Part shown: positions 1 through 7,930 of the stretch, piece after piece
Layout of the letters: every line of letters begins with the position of its first letter
Numbering within the stretch: position 1 is the first letter of the stretch
Origin: a bacterium
GTDB lineage: Bacteria; UBP14; UBA6098
Assembly: GCA_003645085.1 (NCBI GenBank)
Contig: QNEE01000003.1
Location: 1 to 35,685 of the forward strand
DNA length: 35,685 bases
Direction: 5' to 3'
Program-made: the position numbers and the translations under genes
The notes under the pieces: model-generated
Seen by the model: the letters and a program-made list of their open reading frames with translations, nothing else
The model's database searches: none
What the model was told of the DNA's origin: nothing

Positions 1-1
1 C

Positions 2-1657
2 CAAAATAACTATGTCGGCACAGAGGACGGAATAGGTATCTACGCCGTGAGCGTTCCTATAGATTATTACGGAATCGGCGTCATCGGCGAAGGTGGTTAT
101 ATCGGCGTCGAAGGTGATGTCTATCCGACCGGCAGCGATTATTATTATGGTGTCTACGGTTATATCGACGGCGGCGACGGATATAACTACGCTTTATACG
201 GTGAAAGCTACGGTGATGGCGAAAACTACGGCGCTTACCTAAACGCTTTCGATAACGGTTCTGGATTTAGCATAAACTATGGTGTTTATGCCGATGCCTG
301 GGGCGGCGACGAAAACTATGGTATATACGCTACCGCGGGTGGCGGAAGCATTAATTTCGCTGGATATTTCGATGGCGACGTCTATATCGCCGGATGGTCC
401 GAATTCGATGACGATGTAGATTTCAACTTCGATATCTACATTTCCGGTGGTATCAACGATGGTGTCGGGTTCGGTAGCGCGGGCGAGGTTCTCACAGCCG
501 ATGGCGCCGGGAACTTCTCGTGGCAGGTTCCCGCAACGGCTCGGTTCGACACATTGAACGCTACAGCTCACGACACGGTGGTTGTATCCGAAGCGCTCAA
601 AGTTATGGGCGAACTTATCGCCGACTCTATACAGGCCGTTATCGACACCGTTTATATCGATGACGACATCCTGATAGACGGCAGCGGGGTTTTCCAGACC
701 GCAAACACACCTACTATCCTGTATACGGAGAGTTTCGAATCTGGAGACCCGCCGACAGGTTGGGCAGAAACCGACGTTGTCGGAACGGCAGACCTTTCAT
801 ATCTTGGCGCCAGTCAGAATCCTGCTGGATACTCGCCGACCGACGGCGCCACATTAGTTAATTTCAACTCGCATACCTGTGCAAACGGCGACCAGATACA
901 ACTCGAACAAACATCGAGCTTCTCCACGGTTGGCTATAACTTGGTGATTGTCTATTTCGATATGCTACACGATACAGACTACTCCGGAAATAACGACAAA
1001 GTTGTTGTCCGTTATTCGACGGACGGCACCGTCTGGAATAACGCCGCGACCTGCTTCCGCCACGATGGCACTACTGGTTGGTCTACCGAATCCGTTACGC
1101 TGCCGGCTGGAGCGAATAATCAACCTACGTTGTTCATCGCGTTCTTGTTTATCTCATACAATGGCAATGATATGCATATCGACAATATGGTTGTCCAGGG
1201 TTATACATCCGCGTCACCTATGGGCGAGGTCACTATCGCTAACGGCGATATCGATGCTAACGGTATAATCACCGCGAGCGGCGGAAACTCCGATGAATGG
1301 AACACAGCTTATAGCTGGGGCGACCACTCGACTATGGGGTATATTACCTGTGCCGATGTCCCCGGATGCGAAACCGACCCTCAGGTCGGCGCAAATTCGC
1401 CCAACTATATACCGAAATGGAACGGCACGGCACTTGTTCAGGGCACCCTTTTCGACAACGGCAACATCGGTATCGATGTAATCCCCAGCAGCAAGCTCGA
1501 TGTCGACGGCGATATCGAGGTCGGTGATGCCGATGCGTTTTATTTCGGCGACCCGAATACTGACGGGACCTGGCGAATTATAAGAGTCGGTAATAATCTG
1601 GAATTCCAAAGAAGAGAAAGTGGCGTGTGGAATACAAAAGACACAATGACTCCATAA
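2..1657 (+). CDS. Modular extracellular fibre-like protein, 5' end cut by window
   Basis: The frame is open to the left window edge, so the GTG at 47 is probably an internal valine and the gene starts upstream. The first ~130 residues are very rich in glycine and tyrosine, with repeated NYG(V/I/A)Y-type units ending in a FAGYFDGDVYI-like unit. This pattern is common in fibre and cell-surface proteins of FCB bacteria. A middle domain (~residues 230-400) starts ILYTESFESG and ends with HIDNMVVQG, resembling a MAM-like/choice-of-anchor J jelly roll. The segment WNTAYSWGDHS followed by a PNYIPKWNG-type unit resembles phage tail-fibre-like repeats. No C-terminal sorting domain follows; the protein ends in DTMTP. 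The next gene starts 48 nt downstream with no terminator between, so the two are probably co-transcribed. The domain reading is by eye and the function is unknown; a surface or secreted structural role is inferred. Confidence 0.75.
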   Translation, partial: QNNYVGTEDGIGIYAVSVPIDYYGIGVIGEGGYIGVEGDVYPTGSDYYYGVYGYIDGGDGYNYALYGESYGDGENYGAYLNAFDNGSGFSINYGVYADAWGGDENYGIYATAGGGSINFAGYFDGDVYIAGWSEFDDDVDFNFDIYISGGINDGVGFGSAGEVLTADGAGNFSWQVPATARFDTLNATAHDTVVVSEALKVMGELIADSIQAVIDTVYIDDDILIDGSGVFQTANTPTILYTESFESGDPPTGWAETDVVGTADLSYLGASQNPAGYSPTDGATLVNFNSHTCANGDQIQLEQTSSFSTVGYNLVIVYFDMLHDTDYSGNNDKVVVRYSTDGTVWNNAATCFRHDGTTGWSTESVTLPAGANNQPTLFIAFLFISYNGNDMHIDNMVVQGYTSASPMGEVTIANGDIDANGIITASGGNSDEWNTAYSWGDHSTMGYITCADVPGCETDPQVGANSPNYIPKWNGTALVQGTLFDNGNIGIDVIPSSKLDVDGDIEVGDADAFYFGDPNTDGTWRIIRVGNNLEFQRRESGVWNTKDTMTP

Positions 1658-1705
1658 TTTGGTATAAGTCAAAATCATACAAAGACTAACCAAAAAGGAG
1701 TCAAA

Positions 1706-3802
1706 ATGAGAAAGCAAAATACAAAAATAACAAAGAAACGAGGCCCGGGGTTTTGGCCACTGTTTCTTTTACCGCTCCTTATCGCGGGCGTTATCGCCGA
1801 AGGCATACCGGAGATGACCGGAACGAGCCATATCCTGGTGCGTGATGTTTTCGGCACAGCCGGCAACTTTGGGCGCACAGGAGCTTCCTATGTTGTTCAT
1901 GACGCTATCGGGCAACCGTATCCGGTCTTCTACCCCGATTCCTCTCTGGGAGCTTCTAACGAACTTCTCGTAGGGTTTCTTCCACCTGACCAATACGACA
2001 ATATTCCACCGCAAAGCTGGGTCTGGGTCGAACATCGTTATAATCCAGATACAATGATAATAGTCCACTGGCTCGGCGACGATTACGACCCGATAACAGG
2101 CTCCGATAACGGTATTTTCTGTTACGATGTCGATTACCGTGTCGACGGAGGCGGATGGCTCAACTGGCTCGTTTGCACAACGGATACCGTGGACACATTC
2201 GGGCCGGGACTGATGGCTCACGATTACGAATTTCGGGTTCGCGCAACAGATGGAGTCGGTAACGTCGAACCGTGGCCTATCGACCCGGATAGCTTTGCTC
2301 TAACAACAATAGACTATCTTATAAACCTAAAAGTGCCAGTAGCGGTTGGTGGATTGCCGCTCGATGCCGCGAACTATATCAATTACTCCCACTACGACAC
2401 TTCAGCTACTATCTTCAGTTCGGGCAATACCTACGATAGCGCTTTCGTATGGTGCGTTCCGGGTTCCGAATTAATTCTATCCCTTACTTCGGTGGGCTCC
2501 GGTTTCAGTGAGCAGTGGATTACAAACGACCCTACGAATCGGACTATTATCGGTCCTGGAACTGAGACCGCGACGTATTACCACCAGTTCAAAACCTATC
2601 TCGAACTAATCGGCACTGACGCCGTCCATGTGGCGACTCTCGAAGAATTGACCCAGTTCGCAACGACGATATCCGGGCTACCTTACTTCGGCTTTTTCGA
2701 CGATTGGGTGGACCGCCTCGGGACGCTCCGGTTCTCCGAATATACGGCAGGAGTTCCGCCGAGAAGGACCTACGATGTTCGCGAGTGGACTAATATCACT
2801 ACCTCGATTTACGACACGATTTGCTACGGTGTGTCGATGGTTACTATAAAAAACGATTTCGGGGTTTCCGATACGGGTTATGTAATCGTCGATTGGGACA
2901 CGTTCCCGTCCCCTTACGTAACCTACTGGACGATTGGAACTCGGCACGTAATCGAGACGATTACACCACAGCTTACAACCGAGTTCGACCGCTATGTTTT
3001 CAATGCGTGGAGCGACGGCGGCGGAATTAGGCATACCGTCGATTTCGACGGAACGACGTCAGAATACATAGCCTATTTCGATAAACAATACCCCGTAACG
3101 ATTTCCAAGACACCCGAAGAGCCTTACGGCTGGATAGCGTTCGACGAAGATACCGCCTGGGGAACGGCACAGGAGACCTTCTGGTCATACCCATCCGAGA
3201 CGCACACTATAGCGGTATCCGATTCGGACGCATATATGGATTCGATATGGACGTTCAGTCATTGGCTCGATGGAATTTCCACCCCGCAACGCGTCGTAAC
3301 GATACATTCCCACGTCCATTATGTCGCTATATACGATGAGTCCATTGCTCCGTATATCCTATCTTTCGATATGTCGGATACCGTTTGGAATATAGGTATT
3401 GTCAATATCGGCGAAACCCGCGTTATGAACGATTACGAGTCGATTGTGCTGACAAATACCGGCGATATATCGCTCGATTGGGGACTTTGGATACGCACTA
3501 CCGGTGAGCATTGGTCCACAGGATTTACACCCGGTTGGGATAGGTTTACACTCAGGGCGCGTTTTACTGGGTCGAGTATCGCTCCTACACCGTTCGAATA
3601 CCACGCTGTAAACGACTGGGTAAAAGAGAGTATGATATGGTCCACGACATCGATATTCGGCCCGGGTGGCAGCGACGTTCCGCCCACTGGCACGAATTGG
3701 GCATATTCCTGGTTTATGTTCAAAGCGCCGACCTGGTCTACATACGGAACGGTAAGCGAGGTTCTTCGCGTAGGAGTTCTCGCGAGGGCGCATATGCCGT
3801 AA
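1706..3802 (+). CDS. Exported multi-domain Ig-like surface protein
   Basis: 698 residues. The start is supported by AAAAAGGAGTC just upstream of the ATG. A basic N-terminus followed by FWPLFLLPLLIAGVIAEG is a signal peptide. Next comes a module ending in HDAIGQPYPV and LLVGFLPP, which is shared with the protein at 20290-20814. A fibronectin-III-like domain follows (WVWVEHRYNPD to YEFRVRATDGVGN). After that are two or three repeats of an Ig-like type built around FNAWSDGG and FSHWLDG with RHTVDF/HTIAVSD strands. The C-terminal part (VNIGETRVMNDYESIVLTNTG) looks like an Ig-like cap. No PNPFN sorting domain is visible, so how it is retained at the surface is unclear. It lies downstream of the fibre-like gene and is followed by a terminator. 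A secreted structural or adhesive role is inferred; no enzyme motif is seen. Confidence 0.75.
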   Translation: MRKQNTKITKKRGPGFWPLFLLPLLIAGVIAEGIPEMTGTSHILVRDVFGTAGNFGRTGASYVVHDAIGQPYPVFYPDSSLGASNELLVGFLPPDQYDNIPPQSWVWVEHRYNPDTMIIVHWLGDDYDPITGSDNGIFCYDVDYRVDGGGWLNWLVCTTDTVDTFGPGLMAHDYEFRVRATDGVGNVEPWPIDPDSFALTTIDYLINLKVPVAVGGLPLDAANYINYSHYDTSATIFSSGNTYDSAFVWCVPGSELILSLTSVGSGFSEQWITNDPTNRTIIGPGTETATYYHQFKTYLELIGTDAVHVATLEELTQFATTISGLPYFGFFDDWVDRLGTLRFSEYTAGVPPRRTYDVREWTNITTSIYDTICYGVSMVTIKNDFGVSDTGYVIVDWDTFPSPYVTYWTIGTRHVIETITPQLTTEFDRYVFNAWSDGGGIRHTVDFDGTTSEYIAYFDKQYPVTISKTPEEPYGWIAFDEDTAWGTAQETFWSYPSETHTIAVSDSDAYMDSIWTFSHWLDGISTPQRVVTIHSHVHYVAIYDESIAPYILSFDMSDTVWNIGIVNIGETRVMNDYESIVLTNTGDISLDWGLWIRTTGEHWSTGFTPGWDRFTLRARFTGSSIAPTPFEYHAVNDWVKESMIWSTTSIFGPGGSDVPPTGTNWAYSWFMFKAPTWSTYGTVSEVLRVGVLARAHMP

Positions 3803-3826
3803 TAGTCGGGAATTTAAATGTAGAAA

Positions 3827-3852
3827 AAAAGCCCGCTTCTATGCGGGCTTTT
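3827..3852. terminator. Bidirectional Rho-independent terminator
   Basis: The stem AAAAGCCCGC / GCGGGCTTTT has the loop TTCTAT. A-tract and T-tract flank it, so it can work on both strands. It sits between the convergent genes ending at 3802 (+) and 3839 (-) and overlaps the stop codon of the latter. Confidence 0.9.
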
Positions 3853-5047
3853 GATATTTATCTTGGACAGGTTCTATCCTTATTTTCAAAATTGACCTGG
3901 GGTTTCGCTTCAACACCAAAAACGACCAATTGTTCCAATAGACAGTTTCGCCTTCGGCCGGTATATTGTGGTTTAGCTCTTCTATAAACCCGGCTATAGT
4001 CTTATAGGGACCTTGAGGAATCTCGGTTTGAATAATAGATTCGAGTTGTTCGATATTCAAGAAGCCATCGACGATATAGCCAGTGGCCGTCCGTCCGCAT
4101 ATAGCTCGCCTGCTTCCCCGCGGAACCCCGGAAAGAAAGTCTATTAAGGACTCGAATGAAACACCGCCAGTAACGCTACCGTGTTCATCGACAACGAAAG
4201 CGAAATCGGTATCCGAATCGTCCATTTCCGCAAAAAGATTTATAACCGATGTCCCTTCGGGGACAAAAAACGGCTCGGTAATCGCATCTTTCAATATGCT
4301 GTATTTACCTGAGATTAAATCTCTTGTGTCGACGGCGCCTTCTATTTCACCCAATTCGCTTTCTACTATAAGCCTTCCGACCTTCCTGCGCTTAGCAAAT
4401 TCTACGACTCGAGGAAGCGGTGTATCCTCCGAAACGACCGTGAATTCCGTTCTGGGCAGCATAATATCAAACGCAGTCCTGTTTGCGAACTCGAATATTA
4501 AAAGTAATAACGCGTTCCTGCTACTCCCAAGGTCGATTTTTCCCTTTCTTGTTACTAATTCCAAATCGCTCCAATCGGGTGGCGGTGCCGGTTTCACAAT
4601 CCTGTGGACAATTTTAACCACCGCGCCGGAAAGCGCGTTTGTAACGGAAGATGCCGGTTTCAGCAACATAGCGGCCAGATTGAACGGCTTCGAAGCGAAC
4701 ATAGCGAATGACTCCGGCGCCGAAAGCGCGCGGCTTTTCGGCAAGACCTCACAGAAAATCAGGCTTATAATGGAGATAGTAATAAGCGAGTAAACTCCAC
4801 CAATCTCCCCGAAAAACCGAATAAACAGTGCCGCCGATATAGAGCTGGCGACAATAATAGATATATTCGTCCCAATAAGTGTAACCGAGAAAATATTCTC
4901 CGGCATATCGAGCCACCGGCTTATAGAGGAAGGCAAATTCTCCAAACGCTTTTTATCGCGAAGAAGCGCAATTAGGGCTGTTTCGGTCCCGGCAAAAAAG
5001 GCCGTTCCGAGAAGCCCGATAAGTATTATAACTATCGATAGTATCAT
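3839..5047 (-). CDS. CNNM/CorC-family (HlyC/CorC) membrane protein, second of tandem pair
   Basis: 402 residues. The N-terminal CNNM (DUF21) transmembrane domain (~1-170) contains FFAGTETALIALLRDK and CEVLPKSRA, the counterparts of the family's SGxETA and GEIxPK motifs. A CBS-pair region (~190-310) contains IMLPRTEFTVV and DFAFVVDEHGSVTGGVSFE. A CorC_HlyC-type C-terminal domain ends the protein (~320-400). The family is linked to Mg2+/Co2+ or Na+/Mg2+ transport at the inner membrane. The ATG overlaps the stop of the upstream paralogue in ATGA, so translation is probably coupled. It is the last gene of the operon and its stop lies inside the terminator. The CEVLPK variant and shorter CBS segment make it the more divergent of the pair. 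The transported ion is not known. Confidence 0.88.
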   Translation of the reverse strand: MILSIVIILIGLLGTAFFAGTETALIALLRDKKRLENLPSSISRWLDMPENIFSVTLIGTNISIIVASSISAALFIRFFGEIGGVYSLITISIISLIFCEVLPKSRALSAPESFAMFASKPFNLAAMLLKPASSVTNALSGAVVKIVHRIVKPAPPPDWSDLELVTRKGKIDLGSSRNALLLLIFEFANRTAFDIMLPRTEFTVVSEDTPLPRVVEFAKRRKVGRLIVESELGEIEGAVDTRDLISGKYSILKDAITEPFFVPEGTSVINLFAEMDDSDTDFAFVVDEHGSVTGGVSFESLIDFLSGVPRGSRRAICGRTATGYIVDGFLNIEQLESIIQTEIPQGPYKTIAGFIEELNHNIPAEGETVYWNNWSFLVLKRNPRSILKIRIEPVQDKYQKPA

Positions 5048-6264
5048 TCCGTCAATTCTTTAACCGCCACGCGGTCGATTTTCTGGGAATCCGCATAAAT
5101 AACCCTGAAAAGAAATCCTTCGACTTCTATCGAATCGCCCGGCGACGGCACTTCCCCAAACGCCTCTATTAGGTATTCTCCGAGATTACTACTGCTATCG
5201 CTCTTGAAGTCTACCCCAAAAGTTTCATTGAATTGAGCTAGTTGAATTGTGGCCGGTAGAAGATAAAATCCCCCGATTCTCGACAGCCGGGAGATATCAG
5301 CCTTACGACCGGTGTCCCCTTTCCCAAATACGGCCTCTAATATACGGTTACGGGTTACTATCCCGACCATATCTCCCTTTTCATTTACTACTATAACCTG
5401 CCTACATTTCGTCGTTCGAACATCGTCCAGCAGGTTCGGCAGTGAGCGGTTTAGAGGGGCGAATATCGGTTTTTCCGCAAATTCCGATATTTTCTTTGTG
5501 CCGCTTTTGAAAAGGAGTTTGTCTCTTTCGATTATCTTTGGTTTTTCTCCCGGTTTGCCCTTTACTATCGCATACTTCGCGTGAATCTCCTGTAATTTCG
5601 TTTGCGCTTCTTCGATGGTCGTCGAAGCATCCAGGAAATGGATTTGCGACCTCGGAACCATTATATCTTCCGCCATAACATTGTCCAGGGCCAGAACGTG
5701 AAGAAGCAATTCTTTGGAGCGTTCCTTTATAGCGCCTCTTTGTTGAGCGAGTTCCAGCGTGCTTTCAATATCGACCTCACCTAAACGCATATCATCTTCA
5801 ATCCGGGGACCGAGGAAAAAAGTTTGTATAACCCTCAAAACCCACACGAAAGGTGATGCAATAATAAGAACAACCTCGAGTGCTCGCGAACCCATTCTCG
5901 CCCATAGCTCGTTATGTTCGACGGCGATTACCTTTGGGGTAATCTCGCCAAAAATGAGTATCAAGACGGTCATAACAGCCACGGCAACAGGGACGCCACC
6001 GGGGCCGAGCAATTCCAAAAACGCACTCGTAGTCAGAGTCGTTGCCGCTACGTTCACAACCATATTGCCAACCAGAATACCCGCCAGAAGCCGCGCCGGG
6101 TCGCCTAACAAACGGGCAACTTCGCTTCCTCCGCGGAGCTTCCGAACGGTCATCCTCTCGACATCGAAACGCGAAAGCGAAAAAAAGGCGGTTTCCGAGC
6201 CGGAGAAAAAAGCGGACATAGCGAGCAGTATTCCGAGACAGATTAGTTCGATAAAGATAACCAT
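5044..6264 (-). CDS. CNNM/CorC-family (HlyC/CorC) membrane protein, first of tandem pair
   Basis: 406 residues. The CNNM domain carries FFSGSETAFFSLSRFD and GEITPKVIAVEHNE, close to the family consensus, with about four membrane segments in the first ~150 residues. CBS motifs follow (DIMVPRSQIHFLD; QVIVVNEKGDMVGIVTRNRI), then a C-terminal CorC_HlyC domain (GFLFRVIYADSQKIDRVAV). The start codon follows the stop of the PfkB gene by one base (TAAGATG), and no good Shine-Dalgarno is present, so expression is probably coupled to that gene. It is likely an inner-membrane divalent-cation transporter or transport regulator acting with, or as a heteromer of, the overlapping paralogue. Confidence 0.9.
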   Translation of the reverse strand: MVIFIELICLGILLAMSAFFSGSETAFFSLSRFDVERMTVRKLRGGSEVARLLGDPARLLAGILVGNMVVNVAATTLTTSAFLELLGPGGVPVAVAVMTVLILIFGEITPKVIAVEHNELWARMGSRALEVVLIIASPFVWVLRVIQTFFLGPRIEDDMRLGEVDIESTLELAQQRGAIKERSKELLLHVLALDNVMAEDIMVPRSQIHFLDASTTIEEAQTKLQEIHAKYAIVKGKPGEKPKIIERDKLLFKSGTKKISEFAEKPIFAPLNRSLPNLLDDVRTTKCRQVIVVNEKGDMVGIVTRNRILEAVFGKGDTGRKADISRLSRIGGFYLLPATIQLAQFNETFGVDFKSDSSSNLGEYLIEAFGEVPSPGDSIEVEGFLFRVIYADSQKIDRVAVKELTE

Positions 6265-6265
6265 C

Positions 6266-7201
6266 TTACAACGACAACTCCTCTGTCTTTATCTGCGAAC
6301 GCAGGTTTTCGATGTCCTCCAAACTACCCTGAGCTGTGCCTTCTGCCATAGCCGTAGCGGTTCCGCAGGCAACGCCGAGACAGACAGCATCTTCTAATGA
6401 AAGCCCGTTCTCGAGGCCCCAGGCGATTCCTGCGACGAGGCTATCTCCGGAACCCACTGTGTTCACAGTTTCGACTTCGGGGGGATAACAATGGAACCCG
6501 GTTTCGGCGGTTAAAACATAAACCCCGTCGGCGCCGCAGGAAATCACCACAATGCTGAGTTCTCCTTTGATAAGTTCTTTCGAGGCTTCTATTAAATCCT
6601 CTGGATGCGGCAATTCGCGGCCGATAAGTCTTTCGAGTTCATGCCGATTCGGTTTAATCATATATGGTGTCGCGGCGAGACCTCGCATAAGAGGTTCGCC
6701 ATCGGCGTCGAAAATAACCCTCGCTCCGAGACCCTCGAACGTAAGTATTAGTTGCGCGTATATACTCGGCGAAAGCCCCGGCGGGACGCTACCAGAAATA
6801 ACGGCGAACGTCGGCGACGGTCTAAGACTGCGAACCTGTTCGAGAAGCAATCCAAGTTCGACCGGCTCAATCTCCGGCCCAGAGGCATTAACCTTAATTT
6901 CCCGGTCGCTATCGGCGGCATGGATTATTATATTCGTCCGTGTTTCGCCGCCTATGCGGATAAAATCGTGAGGTATCCCCTCGTTAAGAAGCCTACCCTC
7001 TATCTCCAGTCCGGTAAAACCGCCTAAAAAACCGAGAGCCACCGAATCTCCGCCAAGCGTTCTAATCATACGCGAAACGTCTATTCCTTTGCCCCCGGGG
7101 TATCTTTCTTCGCGGATTATTCGGCAGGTGTCGTCGAACTTAAACTCCTCGACCCAGATAGTCCTATCCAGAGCGGGATTTAAAGTAACGGTATATATCA
7201 T
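6266..7201 (-). CDS. 1-phosphofructokinase-type PfkB sugar-phosphate kinase
   Basis: 311 residues, the usual length of FruK/LacC-type kinases. The N-terminus MIYTVTLNPALDRTI is typical of the hexose-phosphate kinase branch of the ribokinase (PfkB) superfamily. PGGKGIDVSRMIRTLGG is the substrate-binding PfkB signature 1. NTVGSGDSLVAGIAWGLE is signature 2, with the catalytic Asp and the anion hole. The motif reads GSGDS where many relatives have GAGDS. It phosphorylates a sugar phosphate (fructose 1-phosphate or tagatose 6-phosphate) with ATP in the cytosol. No fructose PTS gene is adjacent, so the physiological substrate is uncertain. GGGGGAAT just upstream of the ATG acts as ribosome binding site. 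It lies within the leuC-like to CNNM operon. Confidence 0.88.
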   Translation of the reverse strand: MIYTVTLNPALDRTIWVEEFKFDDTCRIIREERYPGGKGIDVSRMIRTLGGDSVALGFLGGFTGLEIEGRLLNEGIPHDFIRIGGETRTNIIIHAADSDREIKVNASGPEIEPVELGLLLEQVRSLRPSPTFAVISGSVPPGLSPSIYAQLILTFEGLGARVIFDADGEPLMRGLAATPYMIKPNRHELERLIGRELPHPEDLIEASKELIKGELSIVVISCGADGVYVLTAETGFHCYPPEVETVNTVGSGDSLVAGIAWGLENGLSLEDAVCLGVACGTATAMAEGTAQGSLEDIENLRSQIKTEELSL

Positions 7202-7241
7202 AATTCCCCCATTTTTCAGTTCTGAATTTCTAATTCACTTC

Positions 7242-7922
7242 CTAACCGCTTTCCGCAAACGGGCTTTTCGCCTGAGCCTCTGCGACCATTCTCAAGAGCA
7301 TTTTCCGCAAGGTGGTCAGAACCAGATATACAGCCAGCGCGGCCAGGACCTTCGTAAAAAGAAGGAAATCGTAAAGCCCGTGGAAAAAAGCGCTCAATAT
7401 AAAGCCCTTCGCAAGAAGGGATAGTCTATTTTCCCTGCCGAATTTAGCTTTTCCAATAGCATAGCCCCAGATACTGGAAAAAAGCATATGTCCAAGGGTC
7501 GAAAGCGGGCCACGAAGGAGAATAACAAAAGCTCCAAATTTTTTAATATATATAATGTTTTCAGCCGAGGCAAACCCCAGCGCTGCTGCGGCAGCATAAA
7601 CTATTCCGTCCATCGGCTCGTTGAAAGTCCGCCTATACGACACAAGCCCGATTACAAGCAAGAATTTAGCTCCCTCCTCGACAAGTCCGGCCACAAACCA
7701 GCTAACCTTTGCGGCATCGGCGGTCGTTCTTATTGTATCGACACCTAATCCGCTGGATAGAGGTTTTTCGATAAGAACGCACAATGGCACCAATAACGCA
7801 CCACAGATAAAGACCAGAATGACCCATCCGATAGGTTCCGGTTCGAGTTTATCCTTTTTATAGACATATACGAGCCAGATTATCCCGGGGACAAATGCCA
7901 GTATCCATACGAGTATGCCCAC
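7242..7922 (-). CDS. prsW: PrsW-family intramembrane metalloprotease
   Basis: 226 residues with about seven hydrophobic segments. The family's catalytic motifs are present in order: VEEGAKF (EExxK), GFASAENIIYI (FxxxEN), LGHMLFSSIWG (HxxFSS type) and FFHGLYDFLL (HxxxD). In Bacillus, PrsW makes the first cleavage of the anti-sigma factor RsiW; in other phyla the substrate is usually unknown. No anti-sigma factor is seen nearby. The start is GTG with AAGGGA seven bases upstream. The leuC-like gene ends only 8 nt before it, and the PfkB gene follows after 40 nt, so all are probably one transcript. Confidence 0.9.
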   Translation of the reverse strand: MGILVWILAFVPGIIWLVYVYKKDKLEPEPIGWVILVFICGALLVPLCVLIEKPLSSGLGVDTIRTTADAAKVSWFVAGLVEEGAKFLLVIGLVSYRRTFNEPMDGIVYAAAAALGFASAENIIYIKKFGAFVILLRGPLSTLGHMLFSSIWGYAIGKAKFGRENRLSLLAKGFILSAFFHGLYDFLLFTKVLAALAVYLVLTTLRKMLLRMVAEAQAKSPFAESG

Positions 7923-7930
7923 AATTTCCC

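Noticed and set aside
4083-4793. 236-aa ORF on the + strand opposite the CNNM gene
   Set aside because: It lies wholly antisense to a well-supported CNNM/CorC gene. Its Ser/Thr-rich composition is typical of a shadow frame.
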